Shown here in pieces: positions 26,345 to 34,201 of a stretch of 64,000 nucleotides of DNA. The DNA comes from Metabacillus kandeliae. Lineage in GTDB: Bacteria; Bacillota; Bacilli; Bacillales; Bacillaceae. Position 1 is the stretch's first letter. Each line of letters begins with the position of its first letter. The stretch covers positions 124,001 to 188,000 of the forward strand of contig NZ_JAJOZE010000006.1 of the NCBI RefSeq assembly GCF_021166585.1, in the 5' to 3' direction. Position numbers and translations under genes: made by a program. The notes under the pieces were generated by a model, which worked only from the letters and a program-made list of their open reading frames with translations, had not been told where the DNA came from and did not search any database.

Positions 26345-26992
26345 TTATTTTTCTTCAAAAATCAGTTCATGTGTGTTTCTATCTTCAGCCATTTTGTAAA
26401 AAGCCTCTCCAATATGATCAGGCGAGTAATAAGTGTCCTCCTGTACAAAGCCTTTTACAATAAGAGTGCCAACATAGATCCCTTGCTCTTTCAGCTCCTG
26501 ATGGAGGGTATGGGAAAGGCTCCTGATTCCTGCTTTACCGATGGAAAGTGAGGCGAGATCGGCAGCAGGATGGATAGCAAGGCCGCCTCCTGTTAAAAGG
26601 ACGGCTCCTCCATCCAAATGGGGAAGGGCTTCCTTCACACTTGTCAGGGCACCTGCCACACTTATTTTAAAGTCATTCATCAGATTTTCGGCAGTCAGGG
26701 ACGTCGGCTTACCAGGCTTGCCGGCTGCCGCATTATATAAAAGCACATCCACTCTGCCAAGCTCGCGGATGGCAGCCTGTATGGCCGCTTTAAGGCTTTC
26801 TTCCGAGGAAGCATCCCCTTCAAAGCCTTTTGCTGCAATGCCTTCGCTTTTTAATTCATTTTCATACTGCAGCAAGGCTTCTTTTCGCCTGGCGATCAAA
26901 GCAATTTTATAGCCGTTCCGGCCAAATTTTTTCGCAGCTCCAAGACTGATTCCAGGTCCAGCCCCAACAATAATCATTCCTTTTTCAGCCAA
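26345..26992 (-). CDS. Short-chain dehydrogenase/reductase-like protein lacking the catalytic tyrosine
   Basis: 215 residues. The cofactor-binding motif is GAGPGISLGAAKKFG, the NAG-like motif is YNAAAG, and ARR after the second strand favours NADPH. The active site is unusual: where YxxxK is expected the sequence reads ADLASLSIGKAG, so the lysine is kept but leucine or serine replaces tyrosine. The C-terminal part is short. It is either a non-standard reductase or a binding protein. It lies between the MarR gene and the flavin reductase; a MarR-type operator copy is just upstream. Confidence 0.8.
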   Translation of the reverse strand: MAEKGMIIVGAGPGISLGAAKKFGRNGYKIALIARRKEALLQYENELKSEGIAAKGFEGDASSEESLKAAIQAAIRELGRVDVLLYNAAAGKPGKPTSLTAENLMNDFKISVAGALTSVKEALPHLDGGAVLLTGGGLAIHPAADLASLSIGKAGIRSLSHTLHQELKEQGIYVGTLIVKGFVQEDTYYSPDHIGEAFYKMAEDRNTHELIFEEK

Positions 26993-27012
26993 TAAAAACC
27001 CTCCCGCTTAAT

Positions 27013-27030
27013 CATTTGTATATGCAAATG
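27013..27030. promoter_or_regulatory. MarR-type operator, copy before the SDR gene
   Basis: CATTTGTATATGCAAATG is nearly palindromic and lies between the MarR gene and the SDR gene. Seventeen of its bases recur in inverted orientation at 27497. Confidence 0.65.
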
Positions 27031-27045
27031 AAAGAGTAAAAAAAT

Positions 27046-27480
27046 TTATTTCCCTTTCTCCAGCTTATTGCTTGCTTCATGCAGCATTTTGCTTAAATCA
27101 AGACTGAACTCACGGCCAAGAATATCGGAATAGCGGCTGAAAAACTCCTTTAAAGATGTTCGGAACTCTTCATAAACCTCTTCGCCTTTCTCTGTGAGCG
27201 AAATATAGGTCTGCTTGCCGTTCATTTTCCGGTTCACGAGCTGATTTTTTTCCAGCTTATCGATGAACCTTGTGCTTGTTGATGGCGCTATGGAGAGCTT
27301 TTGGCATAATTCCTTCTGGGTAATATCCGGGTGATAGTGAACCACAAGGATCATGTAGAGATAGGAAGGTGCCAAGTCGCCAAAATCAAACGTCTCTTCA
27401 GCCAGCTTCGTAATATTCCGTGCAAAGCGGCTTGCTGTGAAGTACAGGCAATGGATAATCAGCTGTTCTTCTTCATTCAT
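27046..27480 (-). CDS. MarR-family transcriptional regulator
   Basis: 144 residues. The winged helix covers about 45-110, with PDITQKELCQKLSIAPSTSTRFIDKLEKNQLVNRKMNGKQTYISLT as its helix-turn-helix and wing; only the N-terminal and C-terminal helices for dimerisation flank it. It has one cysteine in the DNA-binding domain (KELCQKL), which is not at the place used by OhrR. It heads an operon with an SDR and a quinone reductase, and identical dyads stand before it and after it, so it should repress itself and its neighbours until a small molecule is bound. Confidence 0.9.
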   Translation of the reverse strand: MNEEEQLIIHCLYFTASRFARNITKLAEETFDFGDLAPSYLYMILVVHYHPDITQKELCQKLSIAPSTSTRFIDKLEKNQLVNRKMNGKQTYISLTEKGEEVYEEFRTSLKEFFSRYSDILGREFSLDLSKMLHEASNKLEKGK

Positions 27481-27496
27481 TTTCCAACCCTCATTT

Positions 27497-27513
27497 CATT
27501 TGCATATACAAAT
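27497..27513. promoter_or_regulatory. MarR-type operator, copy at the marR promoter
   Basis: CATTTGCATATACAAAT, the reverse complement of the 27013 site over 17 bases, overlaps the predicted -10 box of the regulator gene. Confidence 0.65.
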
Positions 27514-27539
27514 TAACATGCCGGCTGCTCTTTCGTCAA
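27511..27539 (-). promoter_or_regulatory. Promoter of the marR operon
   Basis: On the - strand TTGACG (27539-27534), a 17-base spacer and TTAATT (27516-27511). The -10 is weak, but its overlap with the operator supports it. Confidence 0.45.
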
Positions 27540-27621
27540 CTAAAATCTCTCTTCATCATGAAATGGACAGAACATGGTATGATATGAGAGATGGTTTAAT
27601 TTTTATGAAGGAGTGAGTGAA

Positions 27622-28185
27622 GTGGAAAGACTGCTTGATCAAGTTTTAAGCTTTAATGAATCGTTTGTTGAGCAAAAGCAATATGAACCTTACATAACAT
27701 CAAAATTTCCTAACAAAAAATTTGTCATCCTTACTTGCATGGATACAAGGCTGCTTGAGCTTTTGCCTGCAAGCATGAATGTGAAAAACGGCGATGTCAA
27801 AATTATTAAGTCTGCCGGCGGCGTTGTATCAACTGCTTTCGGTGGCATTATGCGAAGCATCCTTGTTGCTATTTATGAGCTTGGTGCAGATGAAGTATTC
27901 GTCATCGGGCATTATGATTGCGGCATGAGCAGCATTGATCCTGAAAAAATGATGGCGAAGTTTACAGAGCGAGGCATACCTAAAGACACCATTAATGTAC
28001 TGGAGCATTCAGGCCTTGATATTAAAAAATGGCTGAAAGGCTTTGATGATGTTTCGGAATCGGTTAAAGGCAGCGTCGAGCTGATTCGCAACCACCCGCT
28101 TGTGCCGAATATTCCTATTCACGGGCTTGTAATTGACCCTGAAACAGGAAGACTTGATCTTGTTGAAGAAGGTTATAAAAAATAA
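27622..28185 (+). CDS. Beta-class carbonic anhydrase
   Basis: 187 residues. The zinc site is complete: Cys and Asp-Arg of LTCMDTRL, then His and Cys of GHYDCGM. It hydrates CO2 to bicarbonate in the cytoplasm. The sequence resembles B. subtilis YvdA. A GTG three codons upstream overlaps the AAGGAG ribosome site, so the GTG at 27622, eight bases after it, is preferred. The gene is alone between the divergent marR operon and a terminator. Confidence 0.9.
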   Translation: MERLLDQVLSFNESFVEQKQYEPYITSKFPNKKFVILTCMDTRLLELLPASMNVKNGDVKIIKSAGGVVSTAFGGIMRSILVAIYELGADEVFVIGHYDCGMSSIDPEKMMAKFTERGIPKDTINVLEHSGLDIKKWLKGFDDVSESVKGSVELIRNHPLVPNIPIHGLVIDPETGRLDLVEEGYKK

Positions 28186-28195
28186 TTGGAGCAGA

Positions 28196-28227
28196 GAGAA
28201 GAAATCTTAGGATTTCTTCTCTTTTTT
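28196..28227 (+). terminator. Terminator of the carbonic anhydrase gene
   Basis: GAGAAGAAATC pairs perfectly with GATTTCTTCTC around TTAG, followed by six T. Confidence 0.9.
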
Positions 28228-28229
28228 AT

Positions 28230-28256
28230 TAACATATTTGAAAAATTTTCCGATAA
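28230..28256 (+). promoter_or_regulatory. Sigma-D-like promoter of the chemoreceptor gene
   Basis: TAAC (28230-28233), a 15-base spacer and TCCGATAA (28249-28256) match the motility sigma factor pattern TAAA-N15-GCCGATAT in 3 of 4 and 6 of 8 bases. It is 50 bases before a methyl-accepting chemotaxis gene, where such a promoter is expected. Confidence 0.55.
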
Positions 28257-28305
28257 TAGTTATAAATACCTATATAGAAAGATTGGATGAGGAGACACGG
28301 GGGAT

Positions 28306-30006
28306 ATGAAGTTTACTATTCGAAAAAAGCTGGTTGGAAGCTTCATGCTCGTCATTGCTTTGCTGATCGCTGTAAGCGCTATCGCATTGACAAGGATGGG
28401 GGGCATGGGAATGAAAACAAGAGAGATTGATGAAAACCGGATGCCTGGAGTCATTATTCTCGGAGAGCTTAATGGCGATGTGTCAGATGTTCAAAGGCTC
28501 GTTTTGCGTTCCATCGTTGAAAAGGATATCAGCAACATGACAGGCTTTGAGTCTCAGCTGTTCAAATTAAACGTAAAAGTTCACGAGCAGATGCTGAAGT
28601 ACAAAGCATTGATTTCAGATGAGCAGGAAAAAGCCATGTATAATTCATTCGAGAAAAATTATAACAGCTATTTTCAGCAGCTGCCGGCTATCATCAAGCT
28701 CACTAAAGCGAACAAAGATGAAGAAGCGATTGCGGCCCATGCTTCCGCTACGCCTTTCTGGGAAAATGCAAACAACAGCATAACAGAGCTCGTCAGGCTG
28801 AATCAGCAAGGCGCAAAAAAGGCAACATCAGAATCCTTTCAGCTTTATTCCACAGGCTCCATGCTGATCACTATTCTTTCTATTATTGCTGTTGCGGCAG
28901 GGATCATCATTGCTGTCAGTATTTCGCTTGTCATATCAAGACCTCTCATTAGACTAAACAAGGCTGCCGAGGAAATTGCGTCAGGAAATCTTTCTTCGGA
29001 AGATATTGTGATTCGAAATAAAGATGAAATCGGGGGGCTTGCCGCTTCCTTTAATTTAATGACTAAAAACCTGAGAAGCATTATCCAGCAGGTAGGAACA
29101 GCAGCCGACCAGGTTGCCGCCTCTTCTGAACAGCTGACTGCAAGTGCTGCACAATCCGGTACTTCAGCCGAACAAGTCGCCTTCACCATGCAGGAGATGG
29201 CTGGCGGTGTAGAAAGCCAAGTGCAGAACGTTGAAGCAGCCAATCAAAATATCCAGAGAATGTCTTCTGGGGTTGATCAAATTGAAACCAGCGCTGTGAA
29301 AGCATTCCAGCAGGCAACAGATACAGCAGGCAAAGCGTCCGAAGGCGAATCAGCCATTGAAAAGGCTGTCGGCCAAATGAATTCCATCGGCCAGACAGTC
29401 AATGGTCTCGGCACCTCTGTAAGAGGGCTTGGAGCCCGTTCAGCCGAAATTGGCCAGATCATTGAAGTCATTACCGGCATTTCGGAACAGACAAACCTGC
29501 TTGCCCTGAATGCTGCAATTGAAGCAGCGCGTGCCGGTGAACACGGACGCGGCTTTGCAGTAGTAGCAAACGAAGTCAGAAAACTTGCCGAGCAGACAGC
29601 CAATTCAGCCCAGCAAATATCAGGACTGATTTCCTCCATCCAGGATGAGACCAGGCAGGCGGTCGGGACAATGGAGGATGCGGTAAAAGAAGTGGCAGAC
29701 GGAATCGGTGTTATTCATACAGCCGGCGAGTCTTTTACAATGATTAAAGAGTCCGTTAATGAAGTGAAAGGGCAAATTCAGGAAGTCTCTGAAGCAGTTC
29801 ACCAAATGGCAGCCGGCACAAGGAAAATGGTCAGCGCCGTGAACGAGATCGCAGAAGCTGCGGAAATGTCTTCTGCAGGAACCCAGCAGGTTGCCTCAGC
29901 ATCAGAAGAGCAGCTCGCCTCAATGGAAGAAATCTCAGTCTCCGCTCAGTCACTCACTGAAATGGCTGATGAACTGCAAACCCTGATTGCCCAGTTTAAA
30001 GTGTAG
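28306..30006 (+). CDS. Methyl-accepting chemotaxis protein
   Basis: 566 residues. One membrane helix at about 9-30, an extracellular four-helix bundle sensor (31-183), a second helix (about 184-207), HAMP linker (208-262) and the long cytoplasmic signalling hairpin. The tip, which contacts CheA/CheW, is [32 protein letters not shown]. Glu/Gln pairs in the flanking helices are candidate methylation sites. The sensor has the 4HB_MCP type seen in many Bacillus receptors; its ligand is unknown. It is monocistronic with a sigma-D-like promoter and its own terminator. Confidence 0.95.
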   Translation: MKFTIRKKLVGSFMLVIALLIAVSAIALTRMGGMGMKTREIDENRMPGVIILGELNGDVSDVQRLVLRSIVEKDISNMTGFESQLFKLNVKVHEQMLKYKALISDEQEKAMYNSFEKNYNSYFQQLPAIIKLTKANKDEEAIAAHASATPFWENANNSITELVRLNQQGAKKATSESFQLYSTGSMLITILSIIAVAAGIIIAVSISLVISRPLIRLNKAAEEIASGNLSSEDIVIRNKDEIGGLAASFNLMTKNLRSIIQQVGTAADQVAASSEQLTASAAQSGTSAEQVAFTMQEMAGGVESQVQNVEAANQNIQRMSSGVDQIETSAVKAFQQATDTAGKASEGESAIEKAVGQMNSIGQTVNGLGTSVRGLGARSAEIGQIIEVITGISEQTNLLALNAAIEAARAGEHGRGFAVVANEVRKLAEQTANSAQQISGLISSIQDETRQAVGTMEDAVKEVADGIGVIHTAGESFTMIKESVNEVKGQIQEVSEAVHQMAAGTRKMVSAVNEIAEAAEMSSAGTQQVASASEEQLASMEEISVSAQSLTEMADELQTLIAQFKV

Positions 30007-30010
30007 GCCG

Positions 30011-30039
30011 GATCCCCTTTTTTAATAGGGGATTTTTTC
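30011..30039 (+). terminator. Terminator of the chemoreceptor gene
   Basis: ATCCCC (30012-30017) pairs with GGGGAT (30028-30033), followed by a T run. Confidence 0.8.
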
Positions 30040-30046
30040 AGCTCTG

Positions 30047-30075
30047 TTGACACCTATTCCAGAATGTGTTATTAA
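30047..30075 (+). promoter_or_regulatory. Sigma-A promoter of htpG
   Basis: TTGACA (30047-30052), a 17-base spacer and TATTAA (30070-30075). The CIRCE element starts 8 bases after the -10, over the transcription start. Confidence 0.75.
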
Positions 30076-30083
30076 ATTAGTGG

Positions 30084-30110
30084 TTAGCACTCTAAATGAT
30101 AGAGTGCTAA
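30084..30110. promoter_or_regulatory. CIRCE operator (HrcA binding site)
   Basis: TTAGCACTC-N9-GAGTGCTAA agrees with the CIRCE consensus in all 18 arm bases and the spacer of nine. It sits between the promoter and the ribosome site of htpG, as in HrcA-controlled groE and dnaK operons. Confidence 0.95.
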
Positions 30111-30138
30111 AAAGATAGATGAGAGGAGAAATTTACTA

Positions 30139-32013
30139 ATGGAAAAAAAGCAGTTTCAAGCAGAATCCAAGCGCCTTTTGGAAATGATGATCAACTCGAT
30201 TTATTCCCAAAAAGAAATTTTTCTAAGAGAGCTGATTTCGAACGCAAGCGATGCCATTGATAAAATTTACTATAAAGCCCTGACAGATGACAGCCTCTCT
30301 TTTAACAAAGACAGCTACTACATAAAAATTACGCCTGATAAAGAAAGCCGAACGTTGAAAATTACAGATACAGGCATCGGGATGACAAAGGATGAACTGG
30401 AAACAAACCTCGGAACCATTGCGAAAAGCGGATCCCTGGCATTTAAAGCAGACAACGAACTGAAGGACGGCCATGACATTATTGGGCAATTCGGTGTCGG
30501 CTTCTACTCTGCTTTCATGGCTGCCGACTCTGTTACCGTCATTTCAAAAGCACTTAACAGCGAACAAGGCTTCAAATGGGAATCTCACAATGCGGACGGC
30601 TATACGATTGAGCCTTTTGAAAAAGCAGAAGTCGGTACGGAAATTCTCCTTAAAATTAAAGAAAACACAGAAGACGAGAACTATGATGAATTTCTCGATG
30701 AATACCGTTTAAAAGCCATTATTAAGAAGTATTCAGATTTTATCCGCTACCCGATCAAAATGGATGCAATGGTCAGCACGCCGAAAGAGGGCAGCGAGGA
30801 ACTCGAGGAAACATCAGAAGAACAAACGATCAACAGTATGGTTCCGATCTGGAGAAAAAATAAGAATGAACTGACAGATGAAGATTACAGCAGCTTCTAT
30901 GCTGAAAAACATTACGGCTTTGACAAACCGCTGAAGCACATCCATATCAGTGTTGACGGCACAGTCCGATACAATGCGATCCTGTTCATTCCGGAACAAA
31001 TGCCGTACGACTACTACTCAAAAGAATTTGAAAAAGGCCTTGAGCTGTACTCCAGCGGCGTTCTGATTATGGAAAAATGCGGCGATCTGCTGCCTGACTA
31101 TTTCAGCTTTGTCAAAGGAATGGTTGATTCAGAAGACCTTTCTCTCAACATCTCCCGCGAAATTCTTCAGCAGGACAAGCAGCTGAAATTTATCGCGAAA
31201 AACATTAAAAACAAAATCAAGCGCGAGCTCGAAAGCCTGCTGAAGGAAGACCGCGAAAAATACGAAAAATTCTTCAGCGCGTTCGGCCGCCAGCTGAAAT
31301 ACGGCGTATACAGCGACTTTGGCGCACACAAGGAAGACCTGCAGAATCTCTTGATGTTCCACTCATCCAAAGAGAAAAAGCTCGTCACACTTGATGAATA
31401 CATCTCCAGAATGCCGGAAGACCAAAAATACATTTACTATGCTTCAGGCGAAAGCTATGAACGCATCGAAAAACTGCCGCAAACAGAAGCCGTTGCGGAA
31501 GAAGGCTATGAAATTCTCTACTTCACAGACGAGGTAGATGAATTTGCCATCAAAATGCTCATGAACTACAAAGAAAAAGAATTCCGTTCCGTCTCAAGCA
31601 GCGACCTTGGCATTGAGCCAAAGGAAAAAGACAGCAATAAAGAAGAAGATGCTGCAAACACTGAACTCTTTGATGCCATGAAAGAAATTCTGAAAGGCAA
31701 AGTAAAGGATGTCCGCGTCTCAAAGAGGCTTAAATCCTATCCAGTCTGCTTCTCAACGGAAGGAGAAGTATCGATTGAAATGGAAAAAATTCTGAGCGCC
31801 ATGCCAAACAGCCAGAACGTCCAAGCTGAGAAAATCCTTGAAATCAACACAGACCACGAGGTATTCCAATCGCTCAAATCAGCTTTAGGAAAAGACCAGG
31901 AAAAGCTCAGCCTCTATACAAACCTGCTTTACAACCAGGCTCTGCTGATCGAAGGACTGCCTGTCGGCGACCCTGTGGAATTCACAAACGACATCTGCAA
32001 AATTATGGTATAA
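30139..32013 (+). CDS. htpG: Chaperone protein HtpG (bacterial Hsp90)
   Basis: 624 residues, full length. The N-terminal GHKL ATPase domain shows [13 protein letters not shown] (catalytic Glu and magnesium Asn), [11 protein letters not shown], and [12 protein letters not shown] as lid glycine motif. The middle domain follows, with [11 protein letters not shown] carrying the conserved arginine that contacts ATP. The C-terminal dimerisation domain is complete. It is an ATP-driven chaperone in the cytoplasm. It is preceded by GAGAGGAG and by a perfect CIRCE, so heat induction through HrcA is expected; a strong terminator closes the unit. Confidence 0.97.
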   Translation: MEKKQFQAESKRLLEMMINSIYSQKEIFLRELISNASDAIDKIYYKALTDDSLSFNKDSYYIKITPDKESRTLKITDTGIGMTKDELETNLGTIAKSGSLAFKADNELKDGHDIIGQFGVGFYSAFMAADSVTVISKALNSEQGFKWESHNADGYTIEPFEKAEVGTEILLKIKENTEDENYDEFLDEYRLKAIIKKYSDFIRYPIKMDAMVSTPKEGSEELEETSEEQTINSMVPIWRKNKNELTDEDYSSFYAEKHYGFDKPLKHIHISVDGTVRYNAILFIPEQMPYDYYSKEFEKGLELYSSGVLIMEKCGDLLPDYFSFVKGMVDSEDLSLNISREILQQDKQLKFIAKNIKNKIKRELESLLKEDREKYEKFFSAFGRQLKYGVYSDFGAHKEDLQNLLMFHSSKEKKLVTLDEYISRMPEDQKYIYYASGESYERIEKLPQTEAVAEEGYEILYFTDEVDEFAIKMLMNYKEKEFRSVSSSDLGIEPKEKDSNKEEDAANTELFDAMKEILKGKVKDVRVSKRLKSYPVCFSTEGEVSIEMEKILSAMPNSQNVQAEKILEINTDHEVFQSLKSALGKDQEKLSLYTNLLYNQALLIEGLPVGDPVEFTNDICKIMV

Positions 32014-32014
32014 G

Positions 32015-32049
32015 AAAAAGCCTGAATGGACCTCCATTCAGGCTTTTTT
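32015..32049 (+). terminator. Terminator of htpG
   Basis: AAAAAGCCTGAATGGA pairs with TCCATTCAGGCTTTTT around two bases; a long T run follows. Confidence 0.9.
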
Positions 32050-32178
32050 GCTATTACCAAAAGGAATGGCTGCGATACAAACTGTGTATTTTACGAATAA
32101 ACAAATGAGGAGTACGCTTAATTAAGGATAAAAACCTTATGAAACAGGGTAACAAAAGATAAAAAGGACGTGGAAAGA

Positions 32179-32955
32179 ATGGTAGAAAATAAAGTCGTCG
32201 TTATTACTGGTTCCGCAAGCGGAATTGGGTATGAAATAGGAAAAACCTTTGCTGAGAACGGCAGCAAAGTCGTTTTAACAGACATCAATCAAACTGGAGT
32301 GGAAGAAGCAGCCGAAAAGCTTCGTCAGCTCGGCCATGAAGCGATCGGTATTAAAGCGGACGTCACAAACGAAAGTGACATCCAGCAAATGATTCAAACA
32401 GCACATAAAACATACGGACGCGTAGACGTACTCATCAACAACGCAGGCCTTCAGCATGTCTCGCCGATCGAAGAATTTCCAACAGAAAAATTTGAACTGA
32501 TGATTAAAATTATGCTGACAGCTCCATTCATCGCAATTAAGCACGCACTGCCAATCATGAAAGAGCAGGGCTTCGGCAGAATCATCAACGTTGCCAGCAT
32601 CAACGGCCTTATCGGCTTTGCCGGAAAAGCCGCATACAATAGCGCGAAGCACGGAGTCATCGGCCTGACAAAAGTAGCTGCACTCGAAGCAGCAGAACAC
32701 GGCGTTACCGTCAATGCCCTCTGCCCTGGTTACGTCGACACACCGCTTGTCCGCAACCAGCTTCAAGGCATCGCTGACTCACGCCATGTCGCACTGGATA
32801 AAGTGCTCGAAGAAGTCATCTATCCGCTCGTCCCGCAGAAACGCCTTTTGGACGTGGAAGAGATCGCTGACTATGCCATGTTCCTTGCGAGTGATAAAGC
32901 GAAAAGTGTTACTGGACAGGCTGTTGTAATGGATGGCGGTTATACCGCTCAGTAA
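32179..32955 (+). CDS. 3-hydroxybutyrate dehydrogenase-like SDR
   Basis: 258 residues, the length of classical 3-hydroxybutyrate dehydrogenases. It shows the NAD motif TGSASGIGYEIGKTFA, the acidic residue after strand 2 (LTDIN, NAD preference), NNAG, catalytic Ser in VASINGL and YNSAK. The NALCPGYVDTPLV and QKRLLDVEEIADYAMFLAS stretches are characteristic of the HBDH group (B. subtilis YxjF is similar). It oxidises 3-hydroxybutyrate to acetoacetate. An upstream in-frame GTG is possible, but the ATG at 32179 is better spaced to AAAGGA. No CoA-transferase genes are adjacent. Confidence 0.85.
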   Translation: MVENKVVVITGSASGIGYEIGKTFAENGSKVVLTDINQTGVEEAAEKLRQLGHEAIGIKADVTNESDIQQMIQTAHKTYGRVDVLINNAGLQHVSPIEEFPTEKFELMIKIMLTAPFIAIKHALPIMKEQGFGRIINVASINGLIGFAGKAAYNSAKHGVIGLTKVAALEAAEHGVTVNALCPGYVDTPLVRNQLQGIADSRHVALDKVLEEVIYPLVPQKRLLDVEEIADYAMFLASDKAKSVTGQAVVMDGGYTAQ

Positions 32956-32987
32956 TGAGTTTTTGCAGGCTGGTTTTAGAGGCAGAT

Positions 32988-33312
32988 AGTGGGAGCAGGT
33001 CTCTGTCCCCATTTTACAGAGGCTCCTGTCCCCCATTCAGATAAAGAATGAAAGGACAGACCCCGCCCCAATTTTCCCTTGGTACGCTAAGGTTAAAAAG
33101 GGTGGTCTCTGTCCTTTTATCCAGTAAAGAAATGAGGGACAGGTGCATCTTACCCGGCACCTGTCCCTCACTTCTTTAGCGATTTAAAGCTCTGTCCCTG
33201 CTTATTGCAATTGTTGTCCTGCAAGTACCAAAGCTGCTGTGTGCCTGGCCCCCAATGCTGTACCGCAATGGGGGCCAGGTCACCTTATTATTGGGGGACA
33301 GGTGCAGCAAAC
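32988..33312. repeat. Cluster of GGGACAGGTGC-type hairpin repeats
   Basis: The gene-free stretch 32956-33324 is filled with degenerate copies of a sequence ending in GACAGGTGC or ACCTGTCCC. The clearest is a long hairpin (arms 33125-33146 and 33157-33178, one mismatch). A second is CCTGGCCCCCA / GGGGGCCAGG (33244-33258 and 33265-33279). AAAGGACAGACC and GGTCTCTGTCCTTT near 33050-33117 form a third. Similar sequence recurs at 46.8-47.0 kb. No reading frame is convincing. These elements may also stop transcription between the convergent genes. Confidence 0.7.
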
Positions 33313-33324
33313 CAAGCACCCTGC

Positions 33325-33672
33325 CTACTCCCCGCCACCCGCGCCATCCTTCTTCTTCACCTTCAAAACCTTTCCAGTCGCTGCATCAATTCTTACTTTA
33401 TGTTTTTTCCCATCGGCCACGATCACAAATTTATAGACTGCCGGCTTGTTTTCCTTCATCTTAAAAACCACTTTCACGACTTTTCCCGGCACTTGTTTTA
33501 ACGCAATCGCCATAGCCTGCTCCATTGTGAGCATCTTTTTTACAGGCTGTTCCTTTTCTAGCTTTGGTTCCTGGGCGATTTGATGCCCTGAGGCTGCATG
33601 TGCCTGTACGGGCAGGAGGAGCATGGTGGCAGAGAGCAGCAGCGGAGCGGTCAGTTTAAACAAACGTTTCAT
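33325..33672 (-). CDS. Secreted PepSY-domain protein
   Basis: 115 residues. A signal peptide (about 1-25, ending VQAHA-A) is followed by a charged linker and one PepSY domain (TMEQAMAIALKQVPGKVVKVVFK ... VRIDAATGKVLKVKKK). PepSY domains are thought to act on extracellular proteases or walls. Two in-frame ATG codons lie nine bases apart; AAAGGA is properly spaced for the one at 33672. The next gene upstream encodes a paralogue of the same build, so the two look like a tandem duplication. Confidence 0.82.
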   Translation of the reverse strand: MKRLFKLTAPLLLSATMLLLPVQAHAASGHQIAQEPKLEKEQPVKKMLTMEQAMAIALKQVPGKVVKVVFKMKENKPAVYKFVIVADGKKHKVRIDAATGKVLKVKKKDGAGGGE

Positions 33673-33733
33673 TAACTTCATCCTTTCGGCTGTGTTTGAA
33701 AAAAGTGCACCTGCTGAGAGATGCACATGATAA

Positions 33734-34036
33734 TCAGTCTTTGTTTTTCATTTTTAGGAGTTTTCCTGTTTGGGCGTCAATCTTGATTTTGAATTCCTGT
33801 CCGTCTTTCAGTATTTTAATTTTGTAGACGAGCACGCCGTCCTCATCTTTTTTGAGGGCGATTTTTGTGATCTGGCCCGGAATTTCTTTAAGGGCAATTT
33901 TCTTGGCTTGATCGGCAGAGATTGCCGCTTCATCTTTACTTTGTTCAGCTGGCAGATTGGCTGCATTTACTGTCAGAGGAGCACTGCAAATGGAAGCAGC
34001 GAAAAGGACAGCGGCGGTTTTTTGAATGATCTTCAT
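33734..34036 (-). CDS. Secreted PepSY-domain protein, paralogue
   Basis: 100 residues with a signal peptide (cut near VNA-AN) and one PepSY domain: ISADQAKKIALKEIPGQITKIALK, then KIKIDAQTGKLLKMKNKD. It shares domain order and the lysine-rich end with the neighbour at 33325 and is transcribed first of the two; 61 bases separate them. It has an AAGGAAGGGAG ribosome site. Function is unknown beyond the domain. Confidence 0.85.
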   Translation of the reverse strand: MKIIQKTAAVLFAASICSAPLTVNAANLPAEQSKDEAAISADQAKKIALKEIPGQITKIALKKDEDGVLVYKIKILKDGQEFKIKIDAQTGKLLKMKNKD

Positions 34037-34201
34037 GAAATTAGCTCCCTTCCTTTTTCATAGTTTCTGCTGGCCGAAAGTAATTTATTCTTGTACGGGT
34101 AAAGACGGAAAACATATTTTGGGATTAAAGATAGAAATATTTCCTATAAAAGGGGTATTATGTGAGAGGGAATAACTATTGACTAGTATAGGAGGCGCAA
34201 A

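Noticed and set aside
32275-32766. 163-codon cysteine-rich frame opposite the 3-hydroxybutyrate dehydrogenase gene
   Set aside because: The composition is that of a reverse-strand shadow and the + strand gene is clear.
34153-34158. GGGTAT as a sigma-B -10 box before the DUF2339 gene
   Set aside because: No GTTT -35 element at 12-15 bases upstream.
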